From Terriglobia bacterium (GTDB lineage: Bacteria > Acidobacteriota > Terriglobia > Bryobacterales > Bryobacteraceae), in contig JAIQFE010000004.1 in the NCBI GenBank assembly GCA_020073445.1, positions 152,523 through 216,522 on the forward strand: a DNA stretch of 64,000 nt, read 5' to 3'. Within the stretch, counting starts at the first letter, position 1. Each line of letters starts with the position of its first letter. Below, piece after piece: positions 30,628-39,526 of this stretch. A model generated the notes under the pieces. The model had not been told where the DNA came from and ran no database searches. It saw only the letters and a list, made by a program, of their open reading frames with translations. The translations under genes were made by a program, and so were the position numbers.

Positions 30628-31457
30628 ACAAGCTGGCTTCCCAGATCATTGTCGACATCCTCCAAAGGGCCATGAAGTTGCCGGCCAACAGCGTTTGGCT
30701 GCGCGATCAAAACCGGGTGATCCCTCAGGATCAGGCGCTTTACATCAGCGTCGGGCTGGTGAATTCATACGTCCTGTCGAATCAGACCTACATCCGGGAC
30801 GGCGCGCCGCTCAATACCTGGGACCAGCTCGGACAGCAATACGATACGCCGCCAGACGGATATGACGTGCCGGGCCGGGTTTGGGATGCGGGACAGGATT
30901 ACGACGCCCAGCAGGGCATGAATTATGACGGTAACCCGGTGGAGAACTTCGATCAGCCGGATCAGACCTTCGACGTGCCCGGCGAAACCTGGGATGCCAA
31001 ACAGAACGCCACGACGGAGGTCAACCGGCTTCAGGTTCGAGAAGATATCCAGATCGATATCTGGTCCAAGGGGAATCAGGCGATCTTCCGGAATTGGGAG
31101 GTTGTTGCGGCTCTGCAGGGGATCTATTCCCAGCAACAGCAGGAACTGATCAACTTCAAGATCATGCGTCTTCCGAGGGGGATGTTTAACACCTCGTCGG
31201 CCGAGGGGCCGTCTCAGCTCAATCGATACACCATTACAATTTCCTGCTTTGTGTGGTATGTGAAAGAAACTCTTCTCACCAGCGATGGGGGCGATTATTA
31301 TGACGACTTCCATCAGCGGGTGGACGACTACAAGACCATAGGAAGCCAGCCGCCCTACCAATACGACCAAGGTGACAATTTCGACCAGGGTCAGCCTTAC
31401 GACCAGAAGCCGCCGTTAATACAGTTTGAGATCAACCAGCAGGGGATTCAGCCATGA
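30624..31457 (+). CDS. tail-terminator-like protein with internal repeats
   Basis: 277 residues. The first and last thirds look like a gp17/neck-type tail terminator (ASQIIVDILQRAMKLPANSVW, EVNRLQVREDIQIDIWSKGNQAIFRNWEVVAALQGIYSQQQQELI). In the middle (about residues 65-125) an unusual Asp-rich stretch repeats aromatic-acidic units (YDVPGRVWDAGQDYD, FDVPGETWDA, FDQPDQTFD), echoed at the C-terminus (YDQGDNFDQGQPYDQ). These may be metal- or surface-binding repeats. The tail terminator call is from position just before the sheath. Confidence 0.6.
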   Translation: MNKLASQIIVDILQRAMKLPANSVWLRDQNRVIPQDQALYISVGLVNSYVLSNQTYIRDGAPLNTWDQLGQQYDTPPDGYDVPGRVWDAGQDYDAQQGMNYDGNPVENFDQPDQTFDVPGETWDAKQNATTEVNRLQVREDIQIDIWSKGNQAIFRNWEVVAALQGIYSQQQQELINFKIMRLPRGMFNTSSAEGPSQLNRYTITISCFVWYVKETLLTSDGGDYYDDFHQRVDDYKTIGSQPPYQYDQGDNFDQGQPYDQKPPLIQFEINQQGIQP

Positions 31458-32929
31458 CCACAAACGTCCTTCCGGTCAGCAATGTAATCAACGTCACGAT
31501 TACCACGACCCCCTCCGGTTTGACCGAGAAGAACGTTAACAGCTTGGCACTTTTCACACAGGACCAGCCCCTCAACCTTGAGCAATTCGGCATCTATATC
31601 AGTGCCGCGCAGGTCGCCTCGAACTATGGGACCAATAGCAAAACGGCCCAGATGGCGAATGCCGTTTTCTCACAGGTGCCGAACGTCCTTAGCGGTAACG
31701 GCCGTCTGGTAATTGTGCCGATGCTGGGCGCGGTATCCGCGACGCATGGCAATGTTCAAACCCCTAATATCTCTGCGAATCTTTCCTCCATCATCGCGGT
31801 TACGAATGGCAACTTGCGCGTTACAATCGACGGCGTTGTCACCAATGTCGGCAATCTGAACTTCACGAATTGTGTTACTTGGTCGGATGTCGCGGCGGTG
31901 CTGCAGGCAGGCATTCAGGACGCGCTGGTAACAGCACTGACGAACGGATTGCAGTTCACCAGCAAGAAGGTAGGAACCTCTTCGACCGTTGCTCTGGGCA
32001 CGTATGCCGGGGGCGGCACGGATCTGAGCGGCGCCGGTTACCTCAACGCGGCCGGGGAGACAGCCACGGCTGGCGCCAACAGCTCTGGCGAAACGGTTCT
32101 CCAATGCCTTGCGCGCACGAGCGGCCTTGTTGGATATGTGCCGATCATGTCGACGCTTGACCTTGAAGACGCGGCGATTGTCGCCGTTGCAACGGGAATT
32201 CAGGCTCAAGACAATATGTTCTTCCAGCACTGCGCCTCAACGCAGGACATTCTCGGCGTTTGCACAACGATTGCTCAATCCGCGGACACCAAGACGCGCA
32301 TGCTGCTCTATACCCCGAGCCTGCATGATGCGAACCTCTTCAAGGCTGCCTATGCCGGGCGCGCTTGCAGCGTGGATTTTACCGGCAGCAACACCAGCCA
32401 AACCATGAACCTGAAGCAACTGGCGACGATCACGCCGGACACGGGGATTTCGGAAACCTTCTACATCGAAGCACAAACAGCCGGATGCGATCTCTATGTC
32501 AGCTATGACGGCGTTCCCTCCGTGGTGTCGAATGGCGGCAACGATTTCTTCGACAATCCATATTCGGACCTGGCCCTGAAGTTCTATCTCGAAACGGCGG
32601 GCTTCAACTATCTTCGCCAAACCAACACCAAGGTGCCGCAGACGGAACCGGGCATGAACGGGCTGAAAGACGCCTATCGGAAGATCTGCAACCAATTCGT
32701 CATCAATGGCGAAATAGCGCCGGGCGCATGGAACAGCTCCGAGACCTTCGGCGATCCGGCACTGTTCAACAAGAACATCATGAACACCGGCTTCTACATT
32801 TACAGCCAGCCGGTCGCCCAACAGAATTCAGTGGACCGCGAAGCCCGTAAGGCTCCGTTGGTCCAGATCGCAATCAAGCGCGCTGGCGCAATTCATTCGG
32901 GCAACGTCATTGTGCTCGTGAACTCGTAA
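31454..32929 (+). CDS. tail sheath protein (DUF3383)
   Basis: 491 residues. The N-terminal VINVTITTTPSGLTEKNVNSLALFTQDQP, SNYGTNSKTAQMANAVFSQ, the IMSTLDLEDAAI region, ACSVDFTGSNTSQTMNLKQLATI, and a C-terminal GAIHSGNVIVLVNS match DUF3383 contractile-tail sheath subunits. It wraps the tail tube and contracts on infection. Its presence, with a tube gene next, assigns the phage to the myovirus morphotype. Confidence 0.87.
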   Translation: MTTNVLPVSNVINVTITTTPSGLTEKNVNSLALFTQDQPLNLEQFGIYISAAQVASNYGTNSKTAQMANAVFSQVPNVLSGNGRLVIVPMLGAVSATHGNVQTPNISANLSSIIAVTNGNLRVTIDGVVTNVGNLNFTNCVTWSDVAAVLQAGIQDALVTALTNGLQFTSKKVGTSSTVALGTYAGGGTDLSGAGYLNAAGETATAGANSSGETVLQCLARTSGLVGYVPIMSTLDLEDAAIVAVATGIQAQDNMFFQHCASTQDILGVCTTIAQSADTKTRMLLYTPSLHDANLFKAAYAGRACSVDFTGSNTSQTMNLKQLATITPDTGISETFYIEAQTAGCDLYVSYDGVPSVVSNGGNDFFDNPYSDLALKFYLETAGFNYLRQTNTKVPQTEPGMNGLKDAYRKICNQFVINGEIAPGAWNSSETFGDPALFNKNIMNTGFYIYSQPVAQQNSVDREARKAPLVQIAIKRAGAIHSGNVIVLVNS

Positions 32930-32939
32930 GGGGGATTGA

Positions 32940-33395
32940 ATGACGACCTACACCGTAACTTCAAACGATACCCTCGTCCTGAACGGGAACGTGTTTAACG
33001 ATCTGGCAACAGATGACGTGACCACAATCACTTTCCCGAACGATCTGGTCAACATGAAGACCGGCAAGAACGGCAATACGATCATGGCCCAGAATCAGCA
33101 GGGCTTTAACGCCAATCTCGCTCTTCGGGTCATGCGCGGAAGCACGGATGATCAGGTCCTGGAAAGCATCCTCGCTGCCTCGTTGAATGATTTCCCGTCC
33201 ACGGCACTTCTCGCGGGCTCTTTTGTAAAGCGCCTCGGTGACGGCCAAGGCAACGTCATTAATGACGTTTACACGCTGGCCGGTGGCGTCATCTCAAAGA
33301 TGGTCGAGGGCAAGGAAAACGTCGGTGGGGACGTTATGCAAGCTGAAGCGGTTTACAACATCAAGTTCGCCAACGCTGTCCGGGTAATCCAGTAA
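32940..33395 (+). CDS. tail tube protein (DUF3277)
   Basis: 151 residues: TYTVTSNDTLVLNGNVFNDLATDDVTTITFPNDLVNMKTGKNGNTIMAQNQQGFNANLALRVMRGSTDD with NDVYTLAGGVISKM near the end, typical of DUF3277 tube proteins. It forms the inner tube through which DNA passes. Its stop shares one base with the chaperone start. Confidence 0.87.
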   Translation: MTTYTVTSNDTLVLNGNVFNDLATDDVTTITFPNDLVNMKTGKNGNTIMAQNQQGFNANLALRVMRGSTDDQVLESILAASLNDFPSTALLAGSFVKRLGDGQGNVINDVYTLAGGVISKMVEGKENVGGDVMQAEAVYNIKFANAVRVIQ

Positions 33396-33796
33396 TGAAT
33401 CAATTCACCGGACCATCGGGCGCCAATATCATCATCCAAGCTGCGCCTTGGCCGGATGCCAAGAAACTGAAGATGGCCGTGGAGCGCGAAGCGGCTGGCG
33501 CGGGGATTAATCTACTGGACCTCAAAAGCGATGCTTCTGGCATCGTGAGCGCAATTCTCCGGGTTGATGGCGCGGACGCGGTGGATGCAGCTCTATGGCC
33601 CTGTCTGGCGCGCTGCCTGCGCGGCGGTCAGAAGATCACAGAGCAGACCTTCGATGATCCCGAGGCCAGGAAAGATTATTACGAGATCGTGATCGAGTGC
33701 ATGAAGGTCAACTTCGGCCCTTTAGTGGAGAGCCTGGCTTCAAAGTTGCCGTTTCTTCAGGCCAAGCCAAGCGAAACTACCCCAACGTCACCATAG
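33395..33796 (+). CDS. tail assembly chaperone, short form (gpG-like)
   Basis: 133 residues (PSGANIIIQAAPWPDAKKLKMAVEREA, LDLKSDASGIVSAILRVDGADAVDAALWPCLARCLRGG, EQTFDDPEARKDYYEIVIECMKVNFGPL). It is followed by an overlapping second frame, as for the lambda gpG/gpGT pair. The short form ends normally at 33796; the long form arises by slippage at 33718-33724. The gene lies between tube and tape measure, its standard place. Tail chaperones coat the tape measure during assembly. Confidence 0.8.
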   Translation: MNQFTGPSGANIIIQAAPWPDAKKLKMAVEREAAGAGINLLDLKSDASGIVSAILRVDGADAVDAALWPCLARCLRGGQKITEQTFDDPEARKDYYEIVIECMKVNFGPLVESLASKLPFLQAKPSETTPTSP

Positions 33797-33975
33797 ACAA
33801 TGAGGATCTGTTCCTCGCGGTTCGTCTCGCCAAAGCCGGATACTGCGGCGGGGACGTGGCGCAAGTCCTCCTCATGCCCGTCGATCTGTTTTGCGCGGTC
33901 GTGGATTACGAAGCCTTTGAAGCAGCGTATGAAAGAGAGTACATTGCGCTGAACAGAGACGGGGATTCGCAATGA
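33395..33975 (+). CDS. tail assembly chaperone, -1 frameshift product (gpGT-like)
   Basis: The joined product (33395-33724 then 33724-33975) is about 193 residues. After Asn-Phe-Gly-Pro-Leu it continues SGEPGFKVAVSSGQAKRNYP, then the C-terminal module NEDLFLAVRLAKAGYCGGDVAQVLLMPVDLFCAVVDYEAFEAAYEREYIA. That module has the usual gpT helical acidic character and has no good start of its own, which favours the frameshift over an independent gene. The product ends by overlapping the tape-measure ATG. Confidence 0.72.
33718..33724 (+). promoter_or_regulatory. programmed -1 ribosomal slippery site CCCTTTA
   Basis: The heptamer C CCT TTA is in the zero frame of the chaperone gene (codons Pro-Leu), exactly the X XXY YYZ pattern for a -1 slip. 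It is 72 bases before the zero-frame stop, and the -1 frame is open from here to 33975. I did not find a strong downstream hairpin by eye. Confidence 0.7.
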
Positions 33976-35138
33976 ATATCGGCGAGCTTTTTGTCAGCCT
34001 CGGCTTCGATGTCGATGAACAGAAGCTAAAGGACTTCGACGAAGGCGTCCGGTCGCTCGAAAAACACATGCTCAGCCTGACCGCTGTCGCAACAGGCTCG
34101 GTGATCGGGCTCGATGTCTTCCTGACGCGAGTTGCCGACCGGGCCACTGCGATGAAGCAGTTTGGCGATCAGACCGGATATTCTACGCAGGCCCTGCAGG
34201 AATGGGCGCTGGTCATCAATCGAACCAATCCTCTGATCAACGTCGAACAGGCGCAGGAAAAGTACAAGGCGTTCACCGAATACATCAAGAACATCAATTG
34301 GGGCGCTGGTGGGGGGAATATCCTTTCGCAGCTCGGGGTGGACTACATCCCCGGCGCGGACCCGGCCCAGTATCTTGAAAAGCTCAGTCAGCGTTTGCCG
34401 GACTTCATCGCCCGGTACGGTCGTGCGCGCGCCGGGATGCTGCTGGATCAGATCGGCCTCGGCGCGGGAGCAATAGACGCTCTTCTTACGACGGCACAAC
34501 AGCGCAAGAATATGACCGCTGGTCTCGTCATTGATGATCGCGAGCTATCGCATCTCGACCAGGTCAATCGTAAGCTGGCGGAACTAACACAGCGCTGGGA
34601 AAAGTTTGAAGCGGATCTGATGGACCGCTGGGCCGATCCGCTGATTGAAGGAATGGACAAGATAGAACGCGGCATGGAGAAATGGCTTCCGAAGATCAAT
34701 GATGTCGCACAAGCCATCGGCGGATGGAAGCTGATCGGTGAAACTGTACTTGGCTTTTATGCCGGACGCTGGCTCATTGGAATGTTGATGGCTATTGGGC
34801 AGGTTACCCTCGCGGCGGAGTCACTGACCGCGGCTCTCGTTCCTGCGTTGGGCGTTGCGGCAGGGACGCTCGGCGTCGGCGCGGGTGTTGGGTATCTCGG
34901 CGCAAACTATCTGGACAAGAAAACTGGATGGGCGCAGAAGTTCGCAGACTGGGCATACCCAGTGCGGGATTATCATGCCGGGCAGCGCGGAAACAGCACC
35001 AACAGCCTGACGCAGCACATTCACAGTACGGCCGATCCTGGCGCGGTTGGCCGGGAAGCCGCGCGCATGTGGGACGAGTGGTTTCAGAAGCAGCTTAACA
35101 ATACGGATGCCGGCATAAATCTGGGAGTGCCCTACTGA
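33972..35138 (+). CDS. short tail tape measure protein
   Basis: 388 residues. The N-terminal GELFVSLGFDVDEQKLKDFDEGVRSLEKHMLSL, then a mostly helical body with several hydrophobic stretches (LIGMLMAIGQVTLAAESLTAALVPALGVAAGTLGVGAGVGYLG) near residues 260-310, is as in tape measures. Its small size implies a short tail, about 60 nm by the usual scaling. It follows the frameshifted chaperone, which normally coats it. Confidence 0.75.
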   Translation: MNIGELFVSLGFDVDEQKLKDFDEGVRSLEKHMLSLTAVATGSVIGLDVFLTRVADRATAMKQFGDQTGYSTQALQEWALVINRTNPLINVEQAQEKYKAFTEYIKNINWGAGGGNILSQLGVDYIPGADPAQYLEKLSQRLPDFIARYGRARAGMLLDQIGLGAGAIDALLTTAQQRKNMTAGLVIDDRELSHLDQVNRKLAELTQRWEKFEADLMDRWADPLIEGMDKIERGMEKWLPKINDVAQAIGGWKLIGETVLGFYAGRWLIGMLMAIGQVTLAAESLTAALVPALGVAAGTLGVGAGVGYLGANYLDKKTGWAQKFADWAYPVRDYHAGQRGNSTNSLTQHIHSTADPGAVGREAARMWDEWFQKQLNNTDAGINLGVPY

Positions 35139-36052
35139 TGGCTGATCAGCTCGATGCCCTCATCGCAGAGTTTCAGAACTACGTCGTTTCTCCGTTGAAT
35201 GCCTTCGGCCTGGGCGGCTTCGTGTTCGACGTGGCGGGAGAAAGTATCGCTCATCTGTCAGCGGACATCACGGATCACTATACCGAAGATAACCGCGCGC
35301 TTCAGGATCACATTGCAATCAAGCCCAAACGCATCACCCTGAAAGGATATGTAGGCGAGCTGGTCTATTACGGTGACGGCACGAACGGACCTACGATCCT
35401 GCAACAGGCCGTTCAAAAGCTCACCGTCCTGTCGCAGTTTCTTCCGACTCTTAGCTCGTCGGCAACTCAGATACAGGAATCTATTGAGACGCCCACGAAT
35501 TCAAGCGTCACGCTTCCTGATGCAGCAAACATTTACGGGCTTGTGCAAAATCTGATCGGCGCGGCTGGAAGCCAGAAGAACCAACAGCGCGCCTATACCT
35601 ATTTCAAATCTCTGATGAACCAAGGCATTCTGATGAGCGTACAAACGCCATGGGAGTTCATGAGCAATATGGCGATTGAAAGCATCACAGCAATCCAACC
35701 GGAAGGATCGATCTACATCACCGATTTCTCGATCACCTTGAAAGAGATCAGGATCGCCAAGGTTGTCTCCAGCGCATACGCGCCCCCCTCATCTGGAGGG
35801 GATACCAGCATTCCAAATCTGACGCCTGATCCCGTCATCCCGGTGGAAAGGCTGTCCTTGGATGATTCGATGAGGTTCCAAGGCGCATCGGCGGCTCAAG
35901 CCGCTCCGGAAGTGCCGCTTGGAAATGTTCCCGGCGTTCCTCTGCCGTCTCCCTCTCTGCCCGGCGCGCAAAGCTTCATGATCGATGCCTCTAGCCTGTT
36001 GCAAAATCCTAGCCTCGCCAAGCAGTTCAAATACCAAGCCGGTCCGCCCTGA
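35138..36052 (+). CDS. Dit-like baseplate or distal tail protein
   Basis: 304 residues: FDVAGESIAHLSADITDHYTEDNRALQDHIAIKPKRITLKGYVGELVYYG, AYTYFKSLMNQGILMSVQTPWEFMSNMAIESITAIQPEGSIYITDFSITLKEIRIA, then a Pro-rich tail. The beta core resembles Dit-like proteins of myoviruses that join the tube to the hub. The C-terminus is disordered. It overlaps both neighbours by one base. Confidence 0.7.
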   Translation: MADQLDALIAEFQNYVVSPLNAFGLGGFVFDVAGESIAHLSADITDHYTEDNRALQDHIAIKPKRITLKGYVGELVYYGDGTNGPTILQQAVQKLTVLSQFLPTLSSSATQIQESIETPTNSSVTLPDAANIYGLVQNLIGAAGSQKNQQRAYTYFKSLMNQGILMSVQTPWEFMSNMAIESITAIQPEGSIYITDFSITLKEIRIAKVVSSAYAPPSSGGDTSIPNLTPDPVIPVERLSLDDSMRFQGASAAQAAPEVPLGNVPGVPLPSPSLPGAQSFMIDASSLLQNPSLAKQFKYQAGPP

Positions 36053-36390
36053 TGTTGTACGTCAACAAAATCACTTCTGATCCTTCGCAACAGCTTACGC
36101 TGACGGGTATACCGACGCTTCAAATCGGCATGACGCTTCGTTTCATGCCGCGCATCCAGCGTTGGATTATGGGCGTGACGTACAACTCTTTCGAGGCTGA
36201 AGGGATTGCGGTCGTCACCTCGCTCAACCTGCTTCGTCAATTCAAGGACAACATTCCGTTCGGGATTAGTTGCGTCACGACGAATGGGCTTGACCCCTAT
36301 CGTATCGATGATTTTGTGAACCAGGTGGCAAATCTTTACCTGATGGATGCGACCGATGTCGCCGAAGTCGAAAAGGATTGGTTTACATGA
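36052..36390 (+). CDS. baseplate protein, DUF6983-like
   Basis: 112 residues, beta-rich: QLTLTGIPTLQIGMTLRFMPRIQRWIMGVTYNSFEAEGIAVVTSLNLLRQF, ending NQVANLYLMDATDVAEVEKD. It resembles the small baseplate proteins (DUF6983) found between Dit-like and hub genes. It overlaps the next start (ATGA). A structural role is inferred. Confidence 0.65.
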   Translation: MLYVNKITSDPSQQLTLTGIPTLQIGMTLRFMPRIQRWIMGVTYNSFEAEGIAVVTSLNLLRQFKDNIPFGISCVTTNGLDPYRIDDFVNQVANLYLMDATDVAEVEKDWFT

Positions 36391-37295
36391 ATGTCAAATT
36401 CGGCCGCAACTATCGCTTGACGATTGATCCGAAAGACGGCGGTCCGCAGATCATCATCACGCTTCCTTTTACCACTGCGTTCTGGGTCCAGAGAAACAAC
36501 AACTCCGACCTCAACCGGCTCGATATCGATATCTACAATCTTTCCGAGGAACACCGGAACCGCATCTTCCAGGACCGCTTCAACAATGGGGCGGTTGTAT
36601 TGAACGGCGATCAGGTCGGACCGCGCACCATTGTGTTCGAGGCCGGATATGGAACGCTCTACCGGATTTTCGAGGGCGATATTTTCAGGGCGAGTTCCGC
36701 CCGGCAAGGGACCGACATCATCACGCGGATCGAGGCGCGCGACGGTCATTATGATGTTTCGGCAACGCAAGTGTTCCAAACTTCACAATCGGGGCAGACT
36801 CTTGGAGACATCCTGAAAACTCTGATCGGTCAGTTTCCAAATCTGAAGCTTGGGGCGGTGGGAAATTATTCCGACAGTCTGAGTCGGCCCGTTGTCCTGA
36901 ATGGAAACGTCTATGACCTGCTAAAGCAGTACAGCGAAAACAAGGTCTATATCGATAGCGGAAAAGTCTACGTGCTTCGCGATGCGGAGGCGATTGAGGG
37001 AGAGATTGCGACGATCAACGACGCAACCGGAATTCTGGAAACGCCGCGGAGGGATGACGGGTTCCTGAGCATAACGACTCTTCTTGAAGCCGGGATAAAC
37101 ATGATGCAGCAAGTCAAGATCGAATCGACCGTCCAGAAGGTCTATAACGGGCAGTACGCAGTCATCGGCATTTTACATCAAGGGATGATTTCGGCGGCCG
37201 CAAGCGGACATTGCCGTTCGACTTTCAACCTGCTGGCGCCGAACCTATTTCAACAAGGAAACCAACCCGCCTTCGTCCAGGTGCCGTCGCAATGA
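36387..37295 (+). CDS. baseplate hub protein (gp27-like)
   Basis: 302 residues from ATG 36387, overlapping the previous stop. FGRNYRLTIDPKDGGPQIIITLPFTTAFWVQRNNNSDLNRLDIDIYNLSEEHRNRIFQ, then IVFEAGYGTLYRIFEGDIFRASSARQGTD, is typical of baseplate hub proteins of this phage group. GLD-type motifs follow (GDILKTLIGQFPNLKLGAVG, YDLLKQYSENKVYIDSGKVYVL). It should be the trimeric platform that holds the spike encoded next. Confidence 0.72.
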   Translation: MNVKFGRNYRLTIDPKDGGPQIIITLPFTTAFWVQRNNNSDLNRLDIDIYNLSEEHRNRIFQDRFNNGAVVLNGDQVGPRTIVFEAGYGTLYRIFEGDIFRASSARQGTDIITRIEARDGHYDVSATQVFQTSQSGQTLGDILKTLIGQFPNLKLGAVGNYSDSLSRPVVLNGNVYDLLKQYSENKVYIDSGKVYVLRDAEAIEGEIATINDATGILETPRRDDGFLSITTLLEAGINMMQQVKIESTVQKVYNGQYAVIGILHQGMISAAASGHCRSTFNLLAPNLFQQGNQPAFVQVPSQ

Positions 37296-37978
37296 TCGTC
37301 CAGCCAACCCTTAAGCAAACCGTTCCTCCGTCGCTGGAGGCGATTCTTCAATCCCATAAGCGCGAGGTCTTGAAGGCGGTGAACTGCGCGCGCGTCGGGG
37401 TGATAAAAGCTTTCGACCCCACAAAACAGACGGCGACTGTGATGATTGCGCAACAGCAGGTCACTAGCATTTCCCCGGAAGGGGTGAGGACCATACAGGA
37501 ATATCCGCTCCTGCTCGTGGTCCCGGTGGTTTTCCCGGCCGGCGGCGGCTTTACCCTCACTTTCCCAATAGCAGAGGGCGATGAATGCCTCGTGATCTTT
37601 AACGACCGGGAGATCGACAATTGGCTGACCACAGGTCCCGGTTCGACCCCGACAACGAGCCGGGTTCATGATCTCAGCGATGGCATGGCATTGGTGGGCC
37701 TAAGATCAAATCCGCGCGCGCTGGCGGGTGTGTCGACCACGACTGTCCAACTTCGAAGCGACGACTTTACCGGCGTTACCGGAACGGGGGAGGTTGTCGA
37801 GGTTGGCTCTGGAAAGATCCGGCTGATTGCGGACGAGGTCGTTGTCCTGGCGCGGCACAAATTGAATTTGAACGCGGACGGTTGCGGAATACAATACCTC
37901 CCGAATGCTGTTAACACTTTCACCGATGGGGTAACCGGGTCCCATTCAGCCCCGACGCCTCCGGAGATTGCGGAATGA
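37292..37978 (+). CDS. membrane-puncturing spike, gp138 family
   Basis: 228 residues from ATG 37292. RVGVIKAFDPTKQTATVMIAQQQVTSI, then FPAGGGFTLTFPIAEGDECLVIFNDREIDNWL, is the gp138-type OB-fold. A beta-rich C-terminus with a histidine-containing end (GVTGSHSAP) follows. The spike sits at the tip of the baseplate and pierces the outer membrane. It is coupled to the hub by overlap. Confidence 0.8.
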   Translation: MIVQPTLKQTVPPSLEAILQSHKREVLKAVNCARVGVIKAFDPTKQTATVMIAQQQVTSISPEGVRTIQEYPLLLVVPVVFPAGGGFTLTFPIAEGDECLVIFNDREIDNWLTTGPGSTPTTSRVHDLSDGMALVGLRSNPRALAGVSTTTVQLRSDDFTGVTGTGEVVEVGSGKIRLIADEVVVLARHKLNLNADGCGIQYLPNAVNTFTDGVTGSHSAPTPPEIAE

Positions 37979-38337
37979 TCTTTCGAAACCTCGATGCTGC
38001 TGGCGATTGGTCATTCGGACAGGGCCTTGCCAATTACGTGGACAAGAATGCCGCCATAGGTCTGAATATTCGCACGCGGATCTATAGTTGGCTGGGAGAC
38101 TGCTTTTTCGATCAACAGGCCGGGATTGACTGGTGGAACCGGCTGGGCTCGAAAAATCAGAAGGTGCTGCTCGATGCCGATCTTCGGCGCATCATCCTGC
38201 AAAGCGAAGGCGTGACGGGGCTCGTTTCTTTTGATAGTGTGCTGACAGTTCGGGCCTACACCGCGCATTTTTCGGTCAATACGATCTATAGCCAAGCCTA
38301 CGTGGATAGCGTGAAACAGGAGCTGCCAAATGCCTGA
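37975..38337 (+). CDS. baseplate wedge protein, gp25/gpW-like
   Basis: 120 residues: DWSFGQGLANYVDKNAAIGLNIRTRIYSWLGDCFFDQQAGIDWWNRLG, then LLDADLRRIILQSEGVTGLVSFDSVL. The order after the spike and before baseplate J is standard for the wedge component. The sequence is diverged from Pfam gp25, so the call is mainly positional plus the ADLRRIILQSEGV segment. Confidence 0.7.
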   Translation: MIFRNLDAAGDWSFGQGLANYVDKNAAIGLNIRTRIYSWLGDCFFDQQAGIDWWNRLGSKNQKVLLDADLRRIILQSEGVTGLVSFDSVLTVRAYTAHFSVNTIYSQAYVDSVKQELPNA

Positions 38338-39526
38338 TAAGCTCGACGCCTCCGGTCTCACGGTCAAAACGGCGGCTGAAATCACTTCAGACCTGACGAC
38401 GGGACTGAAGGGGGTTTATGGAGAAGATATTAACGTCGATCAAAACAGCCCTGACGGGCAGGTTGTAGGCATCCTCACGCAAGAAAATGTCGATCTACGC
38501 GAGCTGATCGCAAATGTTAATGCCGGGTTTGACCCAGATCAGGCGCAAGGCGTCGTGCTGGATCAAAGGGTTGCGATCAACGGTATCCAGAGGCAGGGCG
38601 GGACGTATACGAACCAACCCATTGATATCACCGTCAACGCGACAGTGAACCTTCAGGGGCTAGACGCAGACTTCGATAACCCGAACGGCACGGGATACAC
38701 GGTCCAAGATGGAGCTGGAAATCAGTTCATCCTGACCGATTCGGTCACACTGACGGCTGGCACGACCACCAAGAATTTCCGCGCCAAGAAGATCGGCGCC
38801 GTGAATGTTCCCATCAATACCATCACGAACCCGGTGACTATCATTCCTGGCGTTGTCTCGGTGATCAACAGCAGCGCGGCCATTACCGTGGGGCAGGATC
38901 AGGAAACCGATTCGCAGCTCCGGACGCGGCGCGCGCAGAGCGTCTCGAAAGCGGCCAGTGGATACCTGAACGGCCTTTTGGGTGTCGTTCTGGAGCTGCC
39001 GGGCGTAACCGAGGCGGCTCTTTACGAGAACGACGGCGATACGGTGGATTCAAATGGGATTCCGGCCCATGGGATCTGGTTGATCGTTTCCGGTGGAGCA
39101 AACAGCGATATCGCGAACGCCATTTACAACAAGAAAAGTTACGGGGCGAATATGAACGGCGCGGTTTCGGTAAGCATTCTTACCGCCAGCGGTCTTGAAT
39201 TCACTGCGAAATTCGACCGGCCAACCGCAACGAACCTCTACATCCGGTTCAACCTGAAGCGGACGATTCCTGGGACCGTCTTCGATACGGCCGCGATTGC
39301 GAAATACATTGCGACGAACCTGGTCTACGGGATTGGTGCCTTCGCAGAAACGTCTCTGGTGACTGATTTGGCTCAAGCCGGCATCGCTTCGCAGGGCGGC
39401 GGCGGCGTTCCTCTCGATGTCCAGATCAGCCCGGATGGTGCAAGCTGGACCGATTTTCTGGCTGCGCCAACGCTCAATTCCGAATGGACGCTTGACCCAG
39501 CCCGAATCAGCATCACGGTGGTCTGA
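38330..39526 (+). CDS. baseplate J-like protein
   Basis: 398 residues: TAAEITSDLTTGLKGVYGEDINVDQNSPDGQVVGILTQENVDLRELI, with DGAGNQFILTDSVTL, QDQETDSQLRTRRAQSVSKAASGYLNGLLGVVLELPGVTEAALYEND and HGIWLIVSGGANSDIANAIYNKKSYG. The QETDSQLRTRR motif is the classic baseplate J signature. It forms the wedge that triggers sheath contraction. Confidence 0.9.
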   Translation: MPDKLDASGLTVKTAAEITSDLTTGLKGVYGEDINVDQNSPDGQVVGILTQENVDLRELIANVNAGFDPDQAQGVVLDQRVAINGIQRQGGTYTNQPIDITVNATVNLQGLDADFDNPNGTGYTVQDGAGNQFILTDSVTLTAGTTTKNFRAKKIGAVNVPINTITNPVTIIPGVVSVINSSAAITVGQDQETDSQLRTRRAQSVSKAASGYLNGLLGVVLELPGVTEAALYENDGDTVDSNGIPAHGIWLIVSGGANSDIANAIYNKKSYGANMNGAVSVSILTASGLEFTAKFDRPTATNLYIRFNLKRTIPGTVFDTAAIAKYIATNLVYGIGAFAETSLVTDLAQAGIASQGGGGVPLDVQISPDGASWTDFLAAPTLNSEWTLDPARISITVV

